From an uncultured Clostridium sp. (GTDB lineage Bacteria; Bacillota; Clostridia; TANB77; CAG-508), in the NCBI GenBank assembly GCA_948467875.1, contig CAOKFZ010000008.1, forward strand, positions 1 to 64,000: 64,000 nt of DNA, given 5' to 3'. Shown here in pieces: positions 53,763 to 64,000 of the stretch (the stretch's first letter is position 1; every line of letters starts with the position of its first letter). Position numbers and translations under genes: made by a program. The notes below the pieces were generated by a model, which saw only the letters and a program-made list of their open reading frames with translations, was not told the DNA's origin and made no database searches.

Positions 53763-54853
53763 TACTTATTTCCTCCTTTATTCTTTTCAGCTTTTTTCGC
53801 TGCTTTTTCCTCTTTTTTAGCCTGTTTTTGTTCCTTTTTGGCTGATTTGTCTTCTCTTAATTCTTGAATTTCCTTTTCATACTGAATTTTTTTAATCTCT
53901 TTTTGACTATACTCTGGTCTATCTTCAATTAACTTCACAAACGCATCTTCTAAAGAAACTTCTTGCTGCTTCATCTCCAAAATAATAATATTGGATTTAG
54001 CACAAGTGGTTGAAATTTCTTTTCGAATGTCTTGCCCATTTTCTGCAACAATGCTATATTCTTTGCTTCCGTCTTCTTTTTCTTCCACAAAAGTAATATC
54101 CTTAATGGCTTGAATTTCTTCATGAATCGAAGGCAACTGTTTTTCTTCTGTTTCTTCCACTACAATTGTAATTATTTGGTCTTTTTCTGACAATTTCTCC
54201 AAGTTCTCAGGTGTATCCACTGCCACAATTTCGCCTTTATCAATAATAATCACTTTTTCACAAATTTGGCTAATTTCAGACAAAATATGAGAACTCAAAA
54301 TAACGGTATGGTCTTTTCCAAAAGACTTGATTAATTCACGTATTTCAATCACTTGTTTTGGATCCAGCCCCACAGTTGGCTCATCCAAAATCAAAATTTT
54401 CGGATCGCCAACAATCGCTCCTGCCATACTCACTCTTTGCTTATAACCTCTTGATAGAATTTTCGTTAAATTGTTTTGCACGCTTTCTAAGCCTGTACTT
54501 TTAATCGCTTTTTCAACAGCAGCTTTTTTCTCCTTCCTTGGAATCATTTTCAAATCCGCCATATAATTCACAAATTCTTTGACGGTCAAATCAGAATACA
54601 ATGGCGTTCCCTCTGGCATATAACCAATTTGCCTTTTGACTTTTTTTGGCTTTTTGTCAACATCAAAACCTCCAACTAAAATTTGCCCACTTGTTGGCTC
54701 AATAAAACCTGTTATCATATTCATCGTGGTCGATTTTCCTGCTCCATTTCTTCCTAAAAAACCTACAATTTCTCCTTCTTTTATCTCGAAATTAATATTT
54801 CTTACTGCAAAAAAATCGCCATATTGTTTCGTAACATTTTTTACTTCAATCAA
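53762..54853 (-). CDS. ABC transporter ATP-binding protein (GldA-like)
   Basis: About 363 residues. Walker A is GRNGAGKST, the signature is LSRGYKQRVSMAGAI and Walker B is PKILILDEPTVGLDPKQ. The C-terminus is Lys/Glu-rich (KKEEKAAKKAEKNKGGNK). I prefer the in-frame TTG at 54853, spaced 8 bases from AAGGAGG and giving the usual M-IEVKNVTKQYG start; an ATG at 54883 would precede the ribosome-binding site. It powers the ABC-2 permease next to it. Confidence 0.88.
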   Translation of the reverse strand: MIEVKNVTKQYGDFFAVRNINFEIKEGEIVGFLGRNGAGKSTTMNMITGFIEPTSGQILVGGFDVDKKPKKVKRQIGYMPEGTPLYSDLTVKEFVNYMADLKMIPRKEKKAAVEKAIKSTGLESVQNNLTKILSRGYKQRVSMAGAIVGDPKILILDEPTVGLDPKQVIEIRELIKSFGKDHTVILSSHILSEISQICEKVIIIDKGEIVAVDTPENLEKLSEKDQIITIVVEETEEKQLPSIHEEIQAIKDITFVEEKEDGSKEYSIVAENGQDIRKEISTTCAKSNIIILEMKQQEVSLEDAFVKLIEDRPEYSQKEIKKIQYEKEIQELREDKSAKKEQKQAKKEEKAAKKAEKNKGGNK

Positions 54854-54928
54854 AGCCTTTTCCTCCTTCACTCCATTTCTCATTGATTGTACCTTCCAAA
54901 CCTTAAAATAAAATTAAAATATAACTTT

Positions 54929-55579
54929 TTACCATTTTGCAATCAATGCTTTTATTGCAATCCCTTCTTCAGAAAACATTTTTTCATGCTCTGTTACAAT
55001 ATTTTCTTCAAAAATTGGGGTTTTGTGCAAATTCGTTGTCTGAGCAATCACTTCAAATCCACTGTTTTTCAAATACTCCAAACTCGCTTCAAATAATTCT
55101 TCATTATCTGTCTTAAAATAAATTTCCCCACCTTTTTTCAAGAAAATTTTATAATTTTCAAGCTGCTTTGTATGTGTCAAACGCCTTTTGTTATGTTTTC
55201 CGCGTGGCCATGGATTACAAAAATTAATATAAATTCTATCCACTGTATCTTTTTCGCCAAAAACTTCCAAAATCCTTTCTATATTTGCACGAATTAAAAA
55301 TAAATTTTCAGGATTTTGTTCTTCATATGCTTGTTCAATATTCCTTTTTGAAAGCCCCAGCATTGCTTCTATCATATCCACCGCAATGTAATTGATATTG
55401 GGATGCTTTACTGCCAAATTCGCAATAAAATTTCCTTTTCCACAACCAAACTCCACATGAAGTGGTTGACTTTTGGAAAATTGTCCTTGCCACTTATTTT
55501 TATAAATACTTGGATTATCTATGTAAAATTTTGCTTCTTCTAATTCCTGTTTGGCCCATTTTCTTCTACGAATTCGCAT
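54929..55579 (-). CDS. trmB: tRNA (guanine-N7-)-methyltransferase
   Basis: A 216-residue SAM-dependent enzyme that makes m7G46 in tRNA variable loops. LHVEFGCGKGNFIANLA is the SAM-binding loop, YIAVDMIEAML the second motif, and INFCNPWPRGKHNKRRLTH the family signature. The ribosome-binding site AAAGGA lies 7 bases upstream, and structured element copy 3 begins 25 bases before the ATG, so it may affect expression. Confidence 0.93.
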   Translation of the reverse strand: MRIRRRKWAKQELEEAKFYIDNPSIYKNKWQGQFSKSQPLHVEFGCGKGNFIANLAVKHPNINYIAVDMIEAMLGLSKRNIEQAYEEQNPENLFLIRANIERILEVFGEKDTVDRIYINFCNPWPRGKHNKRRLTHTKQLENYKIFLKKGGEIYFKTDNEELFEASLEYLKNSGFEVIAQTTNLHKTPIFEENIVTEHEKMFSEEGIAIKALIAKW

Positions 55580-55603
55580 TTTGTATTCCTTTCTCTTTTT
55601 CTC

Positions 55604-55722
55604 TAAATGATATTTATTAATTTTGAAGTGACTTGTGGGGACCGTTCAAAAATTATCAAAATCTTTGATTTTGGTATAATTTTTAGAATGGGGAGAACGG
55701 AAAAATTCATAAATATCATTTA
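55604..55722. repeat. Structured palindromic element, copy 3 (divergent arms)
   Basis: Outer stem TAAATGATATTTAT (55604-55617) against ATAAATATCATTTA (55709-55722). The core repeats GTGGGGACCGTTC and GAATGGGGAGAACG; the inner CAAAATC/GATTTTG differs from copies 1 and 2 but still pairs. Confidence 0.85.
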
Positions 55723-55734
55723 ACAAAATATAAA

Positions 55735-55752
55735 GCATGGGTAATCCCATGC
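55735..55752 (-). terminator. leuS terminator hairpin
   Basis: GCATGGG (55735-55741) pairs with CCCATGC (55746-55752), loop of 4, followed on the minus strand by a T-rich stretch. Confidence 0.6.
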
Positions 55753-55759
55753 CCCAAAA

Positions 55760-58189
55760 CTACTTAATTACAATATTATAAATTTTCCCATTCACATAAA
55801 TTTCTTTTACAATCGTTTTTCCTTCTAGATTTTTGCAAATAATTTCATTTTCATGAACAGCTTTCTTGATTTCTTCTTCCGCCAAATCTTTTGAAACCAT
55901 AATCGTTGTTTTCAATTTGCCATTGACTTGAATTGGAATTTGAATTTCGTCATCCACCGTTTTTGCCTCGTCATACGTTGGCCAAGACATTTCAGAAATC
56001 GTTTTCGTTTGACCAATTTCTTCAAACAATTCCTCTGTCATATGTGGCGCAAATGGATTTAGCAATTGCAAAAAAGTTTTATATTCTCCTTTTGACAATT
56101 TTTTATCTTTGTAAAATTCATTTACCATTGTCATAAATGTCGCAATCGCTGTATTAAACTTCATTTCCTCAATATCACTGCTGACTTTTTTTATCGCCTT
56201 ATGCATCATTTTTTCATGTTCTGGCAAATAATTTTCATCCTCCACCAACATGTCTTTCAAGTTCCAAACTCGGTCCAAAAACTTGCCACAACCACGAATG
56301 CTTTCCATAGACCAAGCTGCCACTTGGTCAAAAGGTCCCATAAACATCTCATAAACACGGAACGTATCTGCTCCAAATTCTTCAATAATATCATCTGGAT
56401 TAATCACGTTTCCCTTTGACTTTGACATTTTTTCGCCATTGGTTCCCAAAATCATGCCATGGGAAGTACGTTTTTGATATGGTTCTTTAGTTGGCACAAC
56501 GCCAATATCATACAAAAATTTATGCCAAAATCTCGAATACAACAAATGCAGTGTCGTATGTTCCATTCCGCCATTATACCAGTCAATCGGAGACCAATAT
56601 TCCAATGCTTCTTTAGACGCCAATGCATCGTTATTATGTGGATCCATATAACGCAAGAAATACCATGACGAACCCGCCCATTGAGGCATAGTATCTGTTT
56701 CACGTTTTGCCGCTTTTCCACAATGTGGGCACTTTGTTTGTATCCAATCTAATTGTTTTGCAAGTGGAGACTCGCCATTTTCGCTCGGTTCATAATCCTC
56801 AATATCTGGCAACTTTAGTGGCAACTCTTCCTCAGGAATTGGCACCCAGCCACAATCCTCGCAATACACCATTGGAATCGGTTCTCCCCAATATCTCTGG
56901 CGCGAAAATACCCAATCACGCAATTTGTAATTGACTTTTTTGGTTCCAATTTTATTTTCTTCAAGATATTGAGTAACTTTTGCAATTGCTTCTTTGACAG
57001 AAAGTCCATCAATAAAACCAGAATTCACGGCAATGCCATCTTCCACATCCGTAAAAGCTTGATTTTCTAAATCGATTTTCATTGCCCCATTTTTTGGTTG
57101 AATTACTTGTTTAATTGGCAAGCCAAACTTTTTCGCAAATTCAAAATCTCTATCATCATGCGCAGGAACCGCCATGATCGCACCTGTTCCATAAGTTATC
57201 AACACATAATCCGAAATCCAAATCGGAATTTTTTCGCCTGTTAATGGATTAACTGCTTTCAAACCTTGAATTTCCACGCCCGTTTTCTCTTTATTCAATT
57301 CGGCACGCTCAAAATCTGACTTCAAAGCCGCTTTTTGTTGATATGTTTTAATCTCGTCTAAATTTTTGATTTTGTCAGAAAACTTCTCAATCAATTGATG
57401 CTCTGGCGCCACAACCATATAAGTTGCCCCAAAAATCGTATCTGGTCTTGTTGTATAAATCAGCAAACTCTCGTCTGTGTCATCAATTTTAAATTGAACT
57501 TCTGCCCCCTCACTTCTACCAATCCAATTTTTTTGTTGTGCTTTAATTTTCTCCAAAAAATCAATGTCATCTAAATCCTCAATCAATCTTTGCGCATACT
57601 CCGTAATTTTTAACATCCATTGACTTTTTTCTTTTTGCACAACTGGACTGCCACATCTTTCACAAACGCCATTTACCACCTCTTCATTAGCAAGCCCAAC
57701 TTTGCAACCTGTACAAAAATTAATCGGCATAGTTGCTTTATAAGCCAAACCTTTTTTATACAACTGAATAAAAATCCATTGCGTCCATTTATAATAATTT
57801 GGATCCGTTGTATTGACTTCTCTTGACCAGTCAAAAGAAAATCCTAACGCTTTCAATTGTTTCCTAAAATGATTGATATTATTTTCTGTTGTAATTTTAG
57901 GATGAATATGATTTTTAATGGCATAATTTTCAGCAGGCAAACCAAATGCATCAAATCCAATCGGATATAAAACATTATATCCTTCCATTCTTTTTTTTCT
58001 TGCAATAATATCAAGCGCCGTATAACTACGTGGATGTCCCACATGCAAACCTTGTCCAGAAGGATAGGGAAATTCAATTAATCCATACCACTTTTTCGGA
58101 TTTTTAAAATCTTGTTTCGCTTCAAACGTACCTTCTTTGTCCCATTTTTTTTGCCACTTTTTTTCGACTTCTTTAAAATTATATGACAT
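55760..58189 (-). CDS. leuS: Leucyl-tRNA synthetase
   Basis: An 809-residue class I synthetase of normal length. HVGH (about residues 49-52) and [11 protein letters not shown] near residue 575 are the ATP-binding signatures. The CP1 editing domain ([31 protein letters not shown]) and zinc-type Cys pairs (CTGCKV..CERCG, CEDCGWV, CPHCG) are visible. No T-box leader could be recognised in the 134 bases before it. Confidence 0.97.
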   Translation of the reverse strand: MSYNFKEVEKKWQKKWDKEGTFEAKQDFKNPKKWYGLIEFPYPSGQGLHVGHPRSYTALDIIARKKRMEGYNVLYPIGFDAFGLPAENYAIKNHIHPKITTENNINHFRKQLKALGFSFDWSREVNTTDPNYYKWTQWIFIQLYKKGLAYKATMPINFCTGCKVGLANEEVVNGVCERCGSPVVQKEKSQWMLKITEYAQRLIEDLDDIDFLEKIKAQQKNWIGRSEGAEVQFKIDDTDESLLIYTTRPDTIFGATYMVVAPEHQLIEKFSDKIKNLDEIKTYQQKAALKSDFERAELNKEKTGVEIQGLKAVNPLTGEKIPIWISDYVLITYGTGAIMAVPAHDDRDFEFAKKFGLPIKQVIQPKNGAMKIDLENQAFTDVEDGIAVNSGFIDGLSVKEAIAKVTQYLEENKIGTKKVNYKLRDWVFSRQRYWGEPIPMVYCEDCGWVPIPEEELPLKLPDIEDYEPSENGESPLAKQLDWIQTKCPHCGKAAKRETDTMPQWAGSSWYFLRYMDPHNNDALASKEALEYWSPIDWYNGGMEHTTLHLLYSRFWHKFLYDIGVVPTKEPYQKRTSHGMILGTNGEKMSKSKGNVINPDDIIEEFGADTFRVYEMFMGPFDQVAAWSMESIRGCGKFLDRVWNLKDMLVEDENYLPEHEKMMHKAIKKVSSDIEEMKFNTAIATFMTMVNEFYKDKKLSKGEYKTFLQLLNPFAPHMTEELFEEIGQTKTISEMSWPTYDEAKTVDDEIQIPIQVNGKLKTTIMVSKDLAEEEIKKAVHENEIICKNLEGKTIVKEIYVNGKIYNIVIK

Positions 58190-58286
58190 TCCAAATCGCC
58201 CCCTTAAATTCTCTTTCTTCCTAATAATGATTGATTATATCGCATTTCTTTCAAAAAAACAAGATAAAATCAAAATTTTTTAAAAT

Positions 58287-58313
58287 ACAAAAAAACGAAC
58301 CCTATTAGTTCGT
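58287..58313 (-). terminator. rpmF terminator
   Basis: ACGAAC (58295-58300) pairs with GTTCGT (58308-58313), 7-base loop; eight As give the minus-strand U-run. Confidence 0.75.
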
Positions 58314-58323
58314 CTCTTCTTTA

Positions 58324-58515
58324 TTAATCTTCATTTGCAGCCTTTTTGGCAATGACTTCTTTTCCATCATAGTACCCACAATTAGAACATACAGTATGTG
58401 GTAATACTGTCTCATGACAATGTGAACATGTACCATAATTTTTATCTTCTAATTGCCAAGTTGATCTACGTAAACCTGTTCTTCTTTTTGACCATCTTCT
58501 TTTTGGTTGTGCCAT
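58324..58515 (-). CDS. rpmF: 50S ribosomal protein L32
   Basis: A 63-residue zinc-ribbon protein: MAQPKRRWSKRRTGLRRSTW then CSHCHETVLPHTVCSNCG with two Cys pairs for zinc. It is the zinc-containing form. AGGGAGG precedes the ATG and a terminator follows. It is a single-gene unit upstream of leuS. Confidence 0.96.
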   Translation of the reverse strand: MAQPKRRWSKRRTGLRRSTWQLEDKNYGTCSHCHETVLPHTVCSNCGYYDGKEVIAKKAANED

Positions 58516-58650
58516 TTCTTATCCCTCCTTAACGCTTAAAATATTTATTAATCTTAAAAATTATTATTTTTCAAAATTTACTTAAATAGTATATAACGTT
58601 TTTTTCAGTTTGTCAAGCCCCAAAACCAGAAAAACAAAATATTCTAATTT

Positions 58651-59811
58651 TTATCCAAAAATTCCTCTTTTTTTCACTGGTGGTTGCTCATTCATCGTTT
58701 TGGCAAGCTCTGTCATCAATTTTCTTTGCTCTGCTGTTAACTTTTTCGGAATTTGCACATTTACTGTAAACACAAAATCGCCTCTCCAATTTCCATTCAC
58801 ACTTTTAAACCCTTTATTTTTAATCATAAATCGAGTTCCTGTTTGGGTTCCCTCCGGAATTCTAAATTTTTCTTTACTGCCATCTACCATTGGAATTTCC
58901 AATTCTGTCCCCAATGTTGCCCCTGTCACTGTAATTGGAATCTCACAAAAAACATGCTCTCCTTGCCTTGTATAAATGCTATGTTTCTTCAAATGAATGA
59001 CAATGTACAAATTACCTTTTGGGCCACCATTCACACCCGGCTCTCCTTCTCCTTGCAAAACAACTGACTGCCCTTCATCAATTCCAGCTGGAATTTTCAC
59101 TTTAATTTTTACCGATTTTTTATTAATTCCTTTTCCATGGCAAGTTGTGCAAGGATTTTTGATGACTTTTCCTGTACCACCACAAACACTACATACCTTC
59201 TGTGTTGACATTTGCCCAAATGGTGTTGTAACTACTTGCTTGATTTTTCCTTTTCCCCCACAGACACTGCACGTTTCAGGTGCGCCACCTTTTTCACTAC
59301 CAGTACCATTACAAGACTTACAAGTTTCATTTCGATTTAAAGTAATCTCCTTTTCCACTCCCAAATAAGCCTCTTCAAATGTAATATTCAAATTTACTCG
59401 CAAGTCAGCACCTTTTCTCGGAGCATTTGCATTTCTAGAACGCGAAGAACTTCCTCCTCCAAAAAAAGACGAAAAAATATCTCCTAAATCGCCAAAGTCC
59501 CCAAAATCACTAAATCCTCCAAAACCATCAAAACCTGAACCATAAGAATAATAGCCACCACCTTGATCCGCGCCATATTGCGGACCATTAAAACCAAATT
59601 GGTCATACATCTGACGTTTTTGCTTATCAGACAAAGTTTCATAAGCTTCATTGACTTCTTTAAATTTCTTTTCCGCTTCTTCTTTGTTATCTGGGTTCGC
59701 ATCAGGATGATACTGTTTTGCCAATTTTCGATAGGCTTTTTTCAATTCATCATCTGTCGCATTTTTACCGACGCCTAATACTTCATAATAATCTCTTTTA
59801 TTCTCTGCCAT
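58651..59811 (-). CDS. dnaJ: Chaperone DnaJ (Hsp40)
   Basis: A 386-residue co-chaperone. The J domain covers residues 1-70 with YHPDANPD (HPD motif). A Gly/Phe/Ser-rich linker follows, then the zinc centre of four CxxCxGxG repeats ([32 protein letters not shown]; about 165-230), then the client-binding domains. It stimulates DnaK ATPase. It ends 135 bases before rpmF and is separated from dnaK by the nudix gene. Confidence 0.97.
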   Translation of the reverse strand: MAENKRDYYEVLGVGKNATDDELKKAYRKLAKQYHPDANPDNKEEAEKKFKEVNEAYETLSDKQKRQMYDQFGFNGPQYGADQGGGYYSYGSGFDGFGGFSDFGDFGDLGDIFSSFFGGGSSSRSRNANAPRKGADLRVNLNITFEEAYLGVEKEITLNRNETCKSCNGTGSEKGGAPETCSVCGGKGKIKQVVTTPFGQMSTQKVCSVCGGTGKVIKNPCTTCHGKGINKKSVKIKVKIPAGIDEGQSVVLQGEGEPGVNGGPKGNLYIVIHLKKHSIYTRQGEHVFCEIPITVTGATLGTELEIPMVDGSKEKFRIPEGTQTGTRFMIKNKGFKSVNGNWRGDFVFTVNVQIPKKLTAEQRKLMTELAKTMNEQPPVKKRGIFG

Positions 59812-59835
59812 TTTAATTGACCTCCAAAATTAAAC

Positions 59836-60309
59836 TTAATAACATATGATTTCTCGATTTTGCAAAAACTTCTTAAAATCTTGTAAAATCAGTCCATCTT
59901 CATTATCCAATTGCTCTGGTAAATTCTCTAAATTAAACCATTGCAAATCAGCCACTTCGTCATTATCCATTTGTAAATTTCCCTCATACTTTTCCACTAA
60001 AAAAACACATAAAGAATCATATATTTTATCCCCATTTGGATATTCAAAATAAAAATTTTTTCCCGTATAAATTCCCATTAACTGTGGATTGATTGGTTTT
60101 ACATTAATTTCTTCTTTCAATTCTCGCTCTAAACCTTGCAAATAGGTTTCGCCCAACTCCACAGCTCCACCATGAATCGACCATTTTCCATTATCAGCTC
60201 GTTTTTGCAATAAAACTTTTTCATTTTGGTAAATAATCGCACCACTGCCTGGACAAAAAATGGGAGCATGCCCTATTTTTTGTCGGATATCTTTTATATA
60301 ATCTGCCAT
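59836..60309 (-). CDS. NUDIX hydrolase inserted in the heat-shock cluster
   Basis: A 157-residue NUDIX-fold enzyme. GGAVELGETYLQGLERELKEE matches Gx5Ex7REUxEExGU with the metal-binding Glu residues. Family members cut nucleoside diphosphates linked to another group; the extended N-terminus FCPGSGAIIYQNEKVLLQKR suggests a general NTP pyrophosphohydrolase or sugar-nucleotide enzyme. It sits between dnaK and dnaJ on the same strand, 24 bases before dnaJ, an unusual location. Confidence 0.85.
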   Translation of the reverse strand: MADYIKDIRQKIGHAPIFCPGSGAIIYQNEKVLLQKRADNGKWSIHGGAVELGETYLQGLERELKEEINVKPINPQLMGIYTGKNFYFEYPNGDKIYDSLCVFLVEKYEGNLQMDNDEVADLQWFNLENLPEQLDNEDGLILQDFKKFLQNREIICY

Positions 60310-60419
60310 AAATTTTACCTCATTTTATATTTTCTGTCCTTACATATATATACAATTTATGCTACATATATGTAAAAACAGATGCCTAACCTTTTATTAT
60401 ACCCAAATTTTTAGCAAAC

Positions 60420-60448
60420 TTGACTTTTGTGTAAAAATATGATATAAT
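60420..60448 (+). promoter_or_regulatory. Orphan cassette-type promoter P4
   Basis: TTGACT (60420-60425), spacer TTTGTGTAAAAATATGA (17), TATAAT (60443-60448). No plus-strand gene follows; the transcript would run straight into the antisense of the dnaK 3' end. Confidence 0.65.
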
Positions 60449-60456
60449 TAAGGGTT

Positions 60457-60480
60457 AGGGCAGAATTGCACCTCTGCCCT
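60457..60480. other. Hairpin immediately after P4
   Basis: AGGGCAGA (60457-60464) pairs with TCTGCCCT (60473-60480), loop of 8. The same GGGCAGA/TCTGCCC core is in the terminator at 8873-8908. There is no T-run after it. Confidence 0.6.
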
Positions 60481-60489
60481 ACTACCATC

Positions 60490-62379
<1,890 letters not shown>

Positions 62380-62446
62380 TTATCTTTCGCATAAATATCT
62401 ATAATAATTTTTTAATTATTAACATAATTCTATTTTGTCATTGTAA

Positions 62447-62567
62447 ATTTTAAAAAGAAACAAGTATTACAAGGCAGACAAACGAGAAAACCGGAAGCGT
62501 ACAAGTAGTACGTCGAGGATTTTCGATGTGCTGTCTAACGCAGTAAGACGAAGTTTATTTTTAAAAT
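62447..62567. other. Long imperfect palindrome between dnaK and grpE
   Basis: Nested stems: ATTTTAAAAA (62447-62456) with TTTTTAAAAT (to about 62567), TTAC with GTAA, AGACA (62476-62480) with TGTCT (62532-62536), CGAGAAAACC with GGATTTTCG, GCGTAC with GTACGT, apex AAGTA. No U-run; likely an mRNA structure or a repetitive element. Confidence 0.6.
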
Positions 62568-63061
62568 TAGTTTGCAACTACAACAAGTGCATGCCTTACA
62601 ACCTTATTTCCAATTTGATAACCTTTTCGATATTCTTCCACAATTTCTTGTTCACCTTTTGCACTATCGTCAATATGGCTAACCGCTTCATGCAATTCTG
62701 GATCAAAACGTTTGCCAATTGTTTCAATTTCTTTTAAGCCAAATTTCTCAAGTTCGCCAGCAAATTGTTTTACCACCATGTTGACACCCTCTTGATAATC
62801 TTTGTCTTCTGTTTTAGCAGCTGCTGCCTTTTCCAAATTATCCATGATTGGAAGCATTTTTAAAATGACTTCCCCAGTAACCATATTAAATAATGTTTCT
62901 CTTTCTTTTGAACTCCTTTTTTTGAAATTTTCAAATTCAGCCAATAATCTTTTATACCTATCTTCTAATTCTTCCATTTCACTTTTCTGAGTAGTTTCTT
63001 CTTCAATTTCAACATTTCCTTCTAAAACTACTTCCTCTTTTTCTTCCTTTCCTTCTTCCAC
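62567..63061 (-). CDS. grpE: Nucleotide exchange factor GrpE
   Basis: A 164-residue protein starting at GTG (63061) behind AGGAGG. The first 35 residues are acidic and likely disordered, then a long coiled coil (MEELEDRYKRLLAEFENFKK) and the beta domain (FDPELHEAVSHIDDSAKGEQ, GYQIGNKVVRHALVVV). It releases ADP from DnaK. It lies between hrcA and dnaK, the standard order. Confidence 0.95.
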   Translation of the reverse strand: MEEGKEEKEEVVLEGNVEIEEETTQKSEMEELEDRYKRLLAEFENFKKRSSKERETLFNMVTGEVILKMLPIMDNLEKAAAAKTEDKDYQEGVNMVVKQFAGELEKFGLKEIETIGKRFDPELHEAVSHIDDSAKGEQEIVEEYRKGYQIGNKVVRHALVVVAN

Positions 63062-63156
63062 TTTAAAACCTCCTTTTTATCTTAAATTTTTTATCTAAAC
63101 TCTCGCCCGTTTTCTTAACATGACATTTTATGTCTACGTAACTAAAGCTTACATTC

Positions 63157-64000
63157 TTAAATTTTTCCATTTTTAAAATCTTCATTTAACTTTTTACTAA
63201 TATATTTCATCACAGAAATTACTTTTGAATAATCCATTCTAGTTGGTCCAATAATCCCAATGGTTCCAATATCTTTATCCTCGAGCAAATGATTAAATGT
63301 CACTATACTAAAATTCTTCAGTTCTTCATGTTCTGTTTCCGAACCAATATACACATTGATATTATCCGCAATTCCTGTGTTTAAAATATCTGCGACCAAA
63401 TCTTTGGCATCTAACACATTCAAAAAATCCTTTGCCACATCTACTTTTTTAAATTCTGGCATATTAGTGACTTTGCCTGCCCCTTCTAGGTAAACTTGTT
63501 GTTTGGAATGTTCCAATAATTTATTGATTTCATCAATGATTTTTTGAATCACATTAATCCCTGTTTTCACTTCAGCCATAATAAAATCTTCGATAGGTCC
63601 TTCTAACTTTTCCAATGGTTTCCCAACTAATTTATTTTTAAAAATATACGTTAAATCATCCACTTGTACCTGCTCTAAATCTTCATCAAACTTAATCACG
63701 GATTCTCGAATAATGCCCGAATCTGTCAAAATAACAGCCATCAGAACTCTGCTTCCCAACAAAACAAACTTAATATCAATAATCGTATGTTTGTTCATAT
63801 CTGGTCCGACGCTAAGTGTTGTATAATGCGTAATTTCAGATAACGTTGTTGTCGCAATTTTCGCTAATTCTTCCAAGCCATTTACTTTCGTTTCTAATCT
63901 TGTTTTAATGATTTCAATTTCCTGCTTTGTCAAATTATCGTCTCGAATTAATTGGTCAACATAGTAACGATAACCCTTTTGAGAAGGAACTCTACCACTT
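63157..64000 (-). CDS. hrcA: Heat-inducible repressor HrcA (5' end outside window)
   Basis: About 281 residues of the C-terminal part are present; the gene is open at the window edge. The visible start SGRVPSQKGYRYYVDQLI is the family's N-terminal SGRxPSxxGYRxYVD block, just after the winged-helix DNA-binding domain. ITHYTTLSVGPDM and LEDKDIGTIGIIGPTRMDYSKVI follow. HrcA binds CIRCE sites and represses groESL and the dnaK operon; its variant operator is at 34574-34600. Its own promoter is outside the window. Confidence 0.95.
   Translation of the reverse strand, partial: SGRVPSQKGYRYYVDQLIRDDNLTKQEIEIIKTRLETKVNGLEELAKIATTTLSEITHYTTLSVGPDMNKHTIIDIKFVLLGSRVLMAVILTDSGIIRESVIKFDEDLEQVQVDDLTYIFKNKLVGKPLEKLEGPIEDFIMAEVKTGINVIQKIIDEINKLLEHSKQQVYLEGAGKVTNMPEFKKVDVAKDFLNVLDAKDLVADILNTGIADNINVYIGSETEHEELKNFSIVTFNHLLEDKDIGTIGIIGPTRMDYSKVISVMKYISKKLNEDFKNGKI

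Noticed and set aside
58190..58323. T-box riboswitch upstream of leuS
   Set aside because: No specifier-loop or T-box consensus and no antiterminator pair was recognisable in 134 bases; only the rpmF terminator is there.

Overview
The window is AT-rich (roughly 30% GC) and reads as the chromosome of a low-GC Gram-positive bacterium, most likely an uncultivated member of the Clostridia (Bacillota). The signs are an hrcA-grpE-dnaK-dnaJ cluster with CIRCE-type operators, a small zinc-ribbon L32, sortase and GH25 wall proteins, a RecU-like nuclease and strong Shine-Dalgarno sequences. Most genes are on the minus strand.

Layout. Positions 1-3600 hold the right end of an integrated element: an Xis-like protein, a divergent cI/Cro-type switch with four matching operators, and a tyrosine recombinase. 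Positions 3600-12800 mix housekeeping genes (rpsO, an RluA-type pseudouridine synthase, a cysteine desulfurase, yebC) with a Rieske/FAD oxidoreductase and several GC-richer orphan genes. Positions 12790-31570 hold a surface-polysaccharide locus: acyltransferase, flippase, about ten glycosyltransferases, a pyruvyl transferase with an iron-sulfur partner, a polymerase candidate, a Wzz/tyrosine-kinase fusion and one decayed acetyltransferase. Positions 31870-46200 hold groEL/groES, pyrG, a RecU-like gene, hsp20, an inositol-monophosphatase-family gene, a dGTPase-like gene, a PfkB-type kinase and uvrA. Positions 46300-55600 hold a sortase triad, a large GH25 lysozyme, tRNA-Trp, a Gld-type ABC system and trmB. 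The end holds leuS, rpmF and the dnaJ-nudix-dnaK-grpE-hrcA heat-shock cluster; hrcA runs off the window.

Main discovery. Seven genes (cysteine desulfurase, an Asn-rich protein, pyruvyl transferase, a glycosyltransferase, pyrG, the IMPase-family gene and uvrA) are each interrupted by one apparent +1 frameshift, two in the glycosyltransferase. All eight breaks fall on an in-frame CGG. In every case dropping the C, so that CGGN is read as one glycine (GGN), restores a full-length protein, usually at a conserved glycine. In my hand scan no other conserved gene here contains an in-frame CGG triplet. I infer that CGGN is recoded as a four-base glycine codon, or that CGG triggers an obligatory +1 shift. 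The only in-frame CGGs that must be read as triplets lie in five orphan genes, most of them GC-richer. Four of these orphan units share a distinctive promoter and end in strong terminators, so they look like acquired cassettes. Three copies of a structured palindromic element and several other long hairpins lie between genes.
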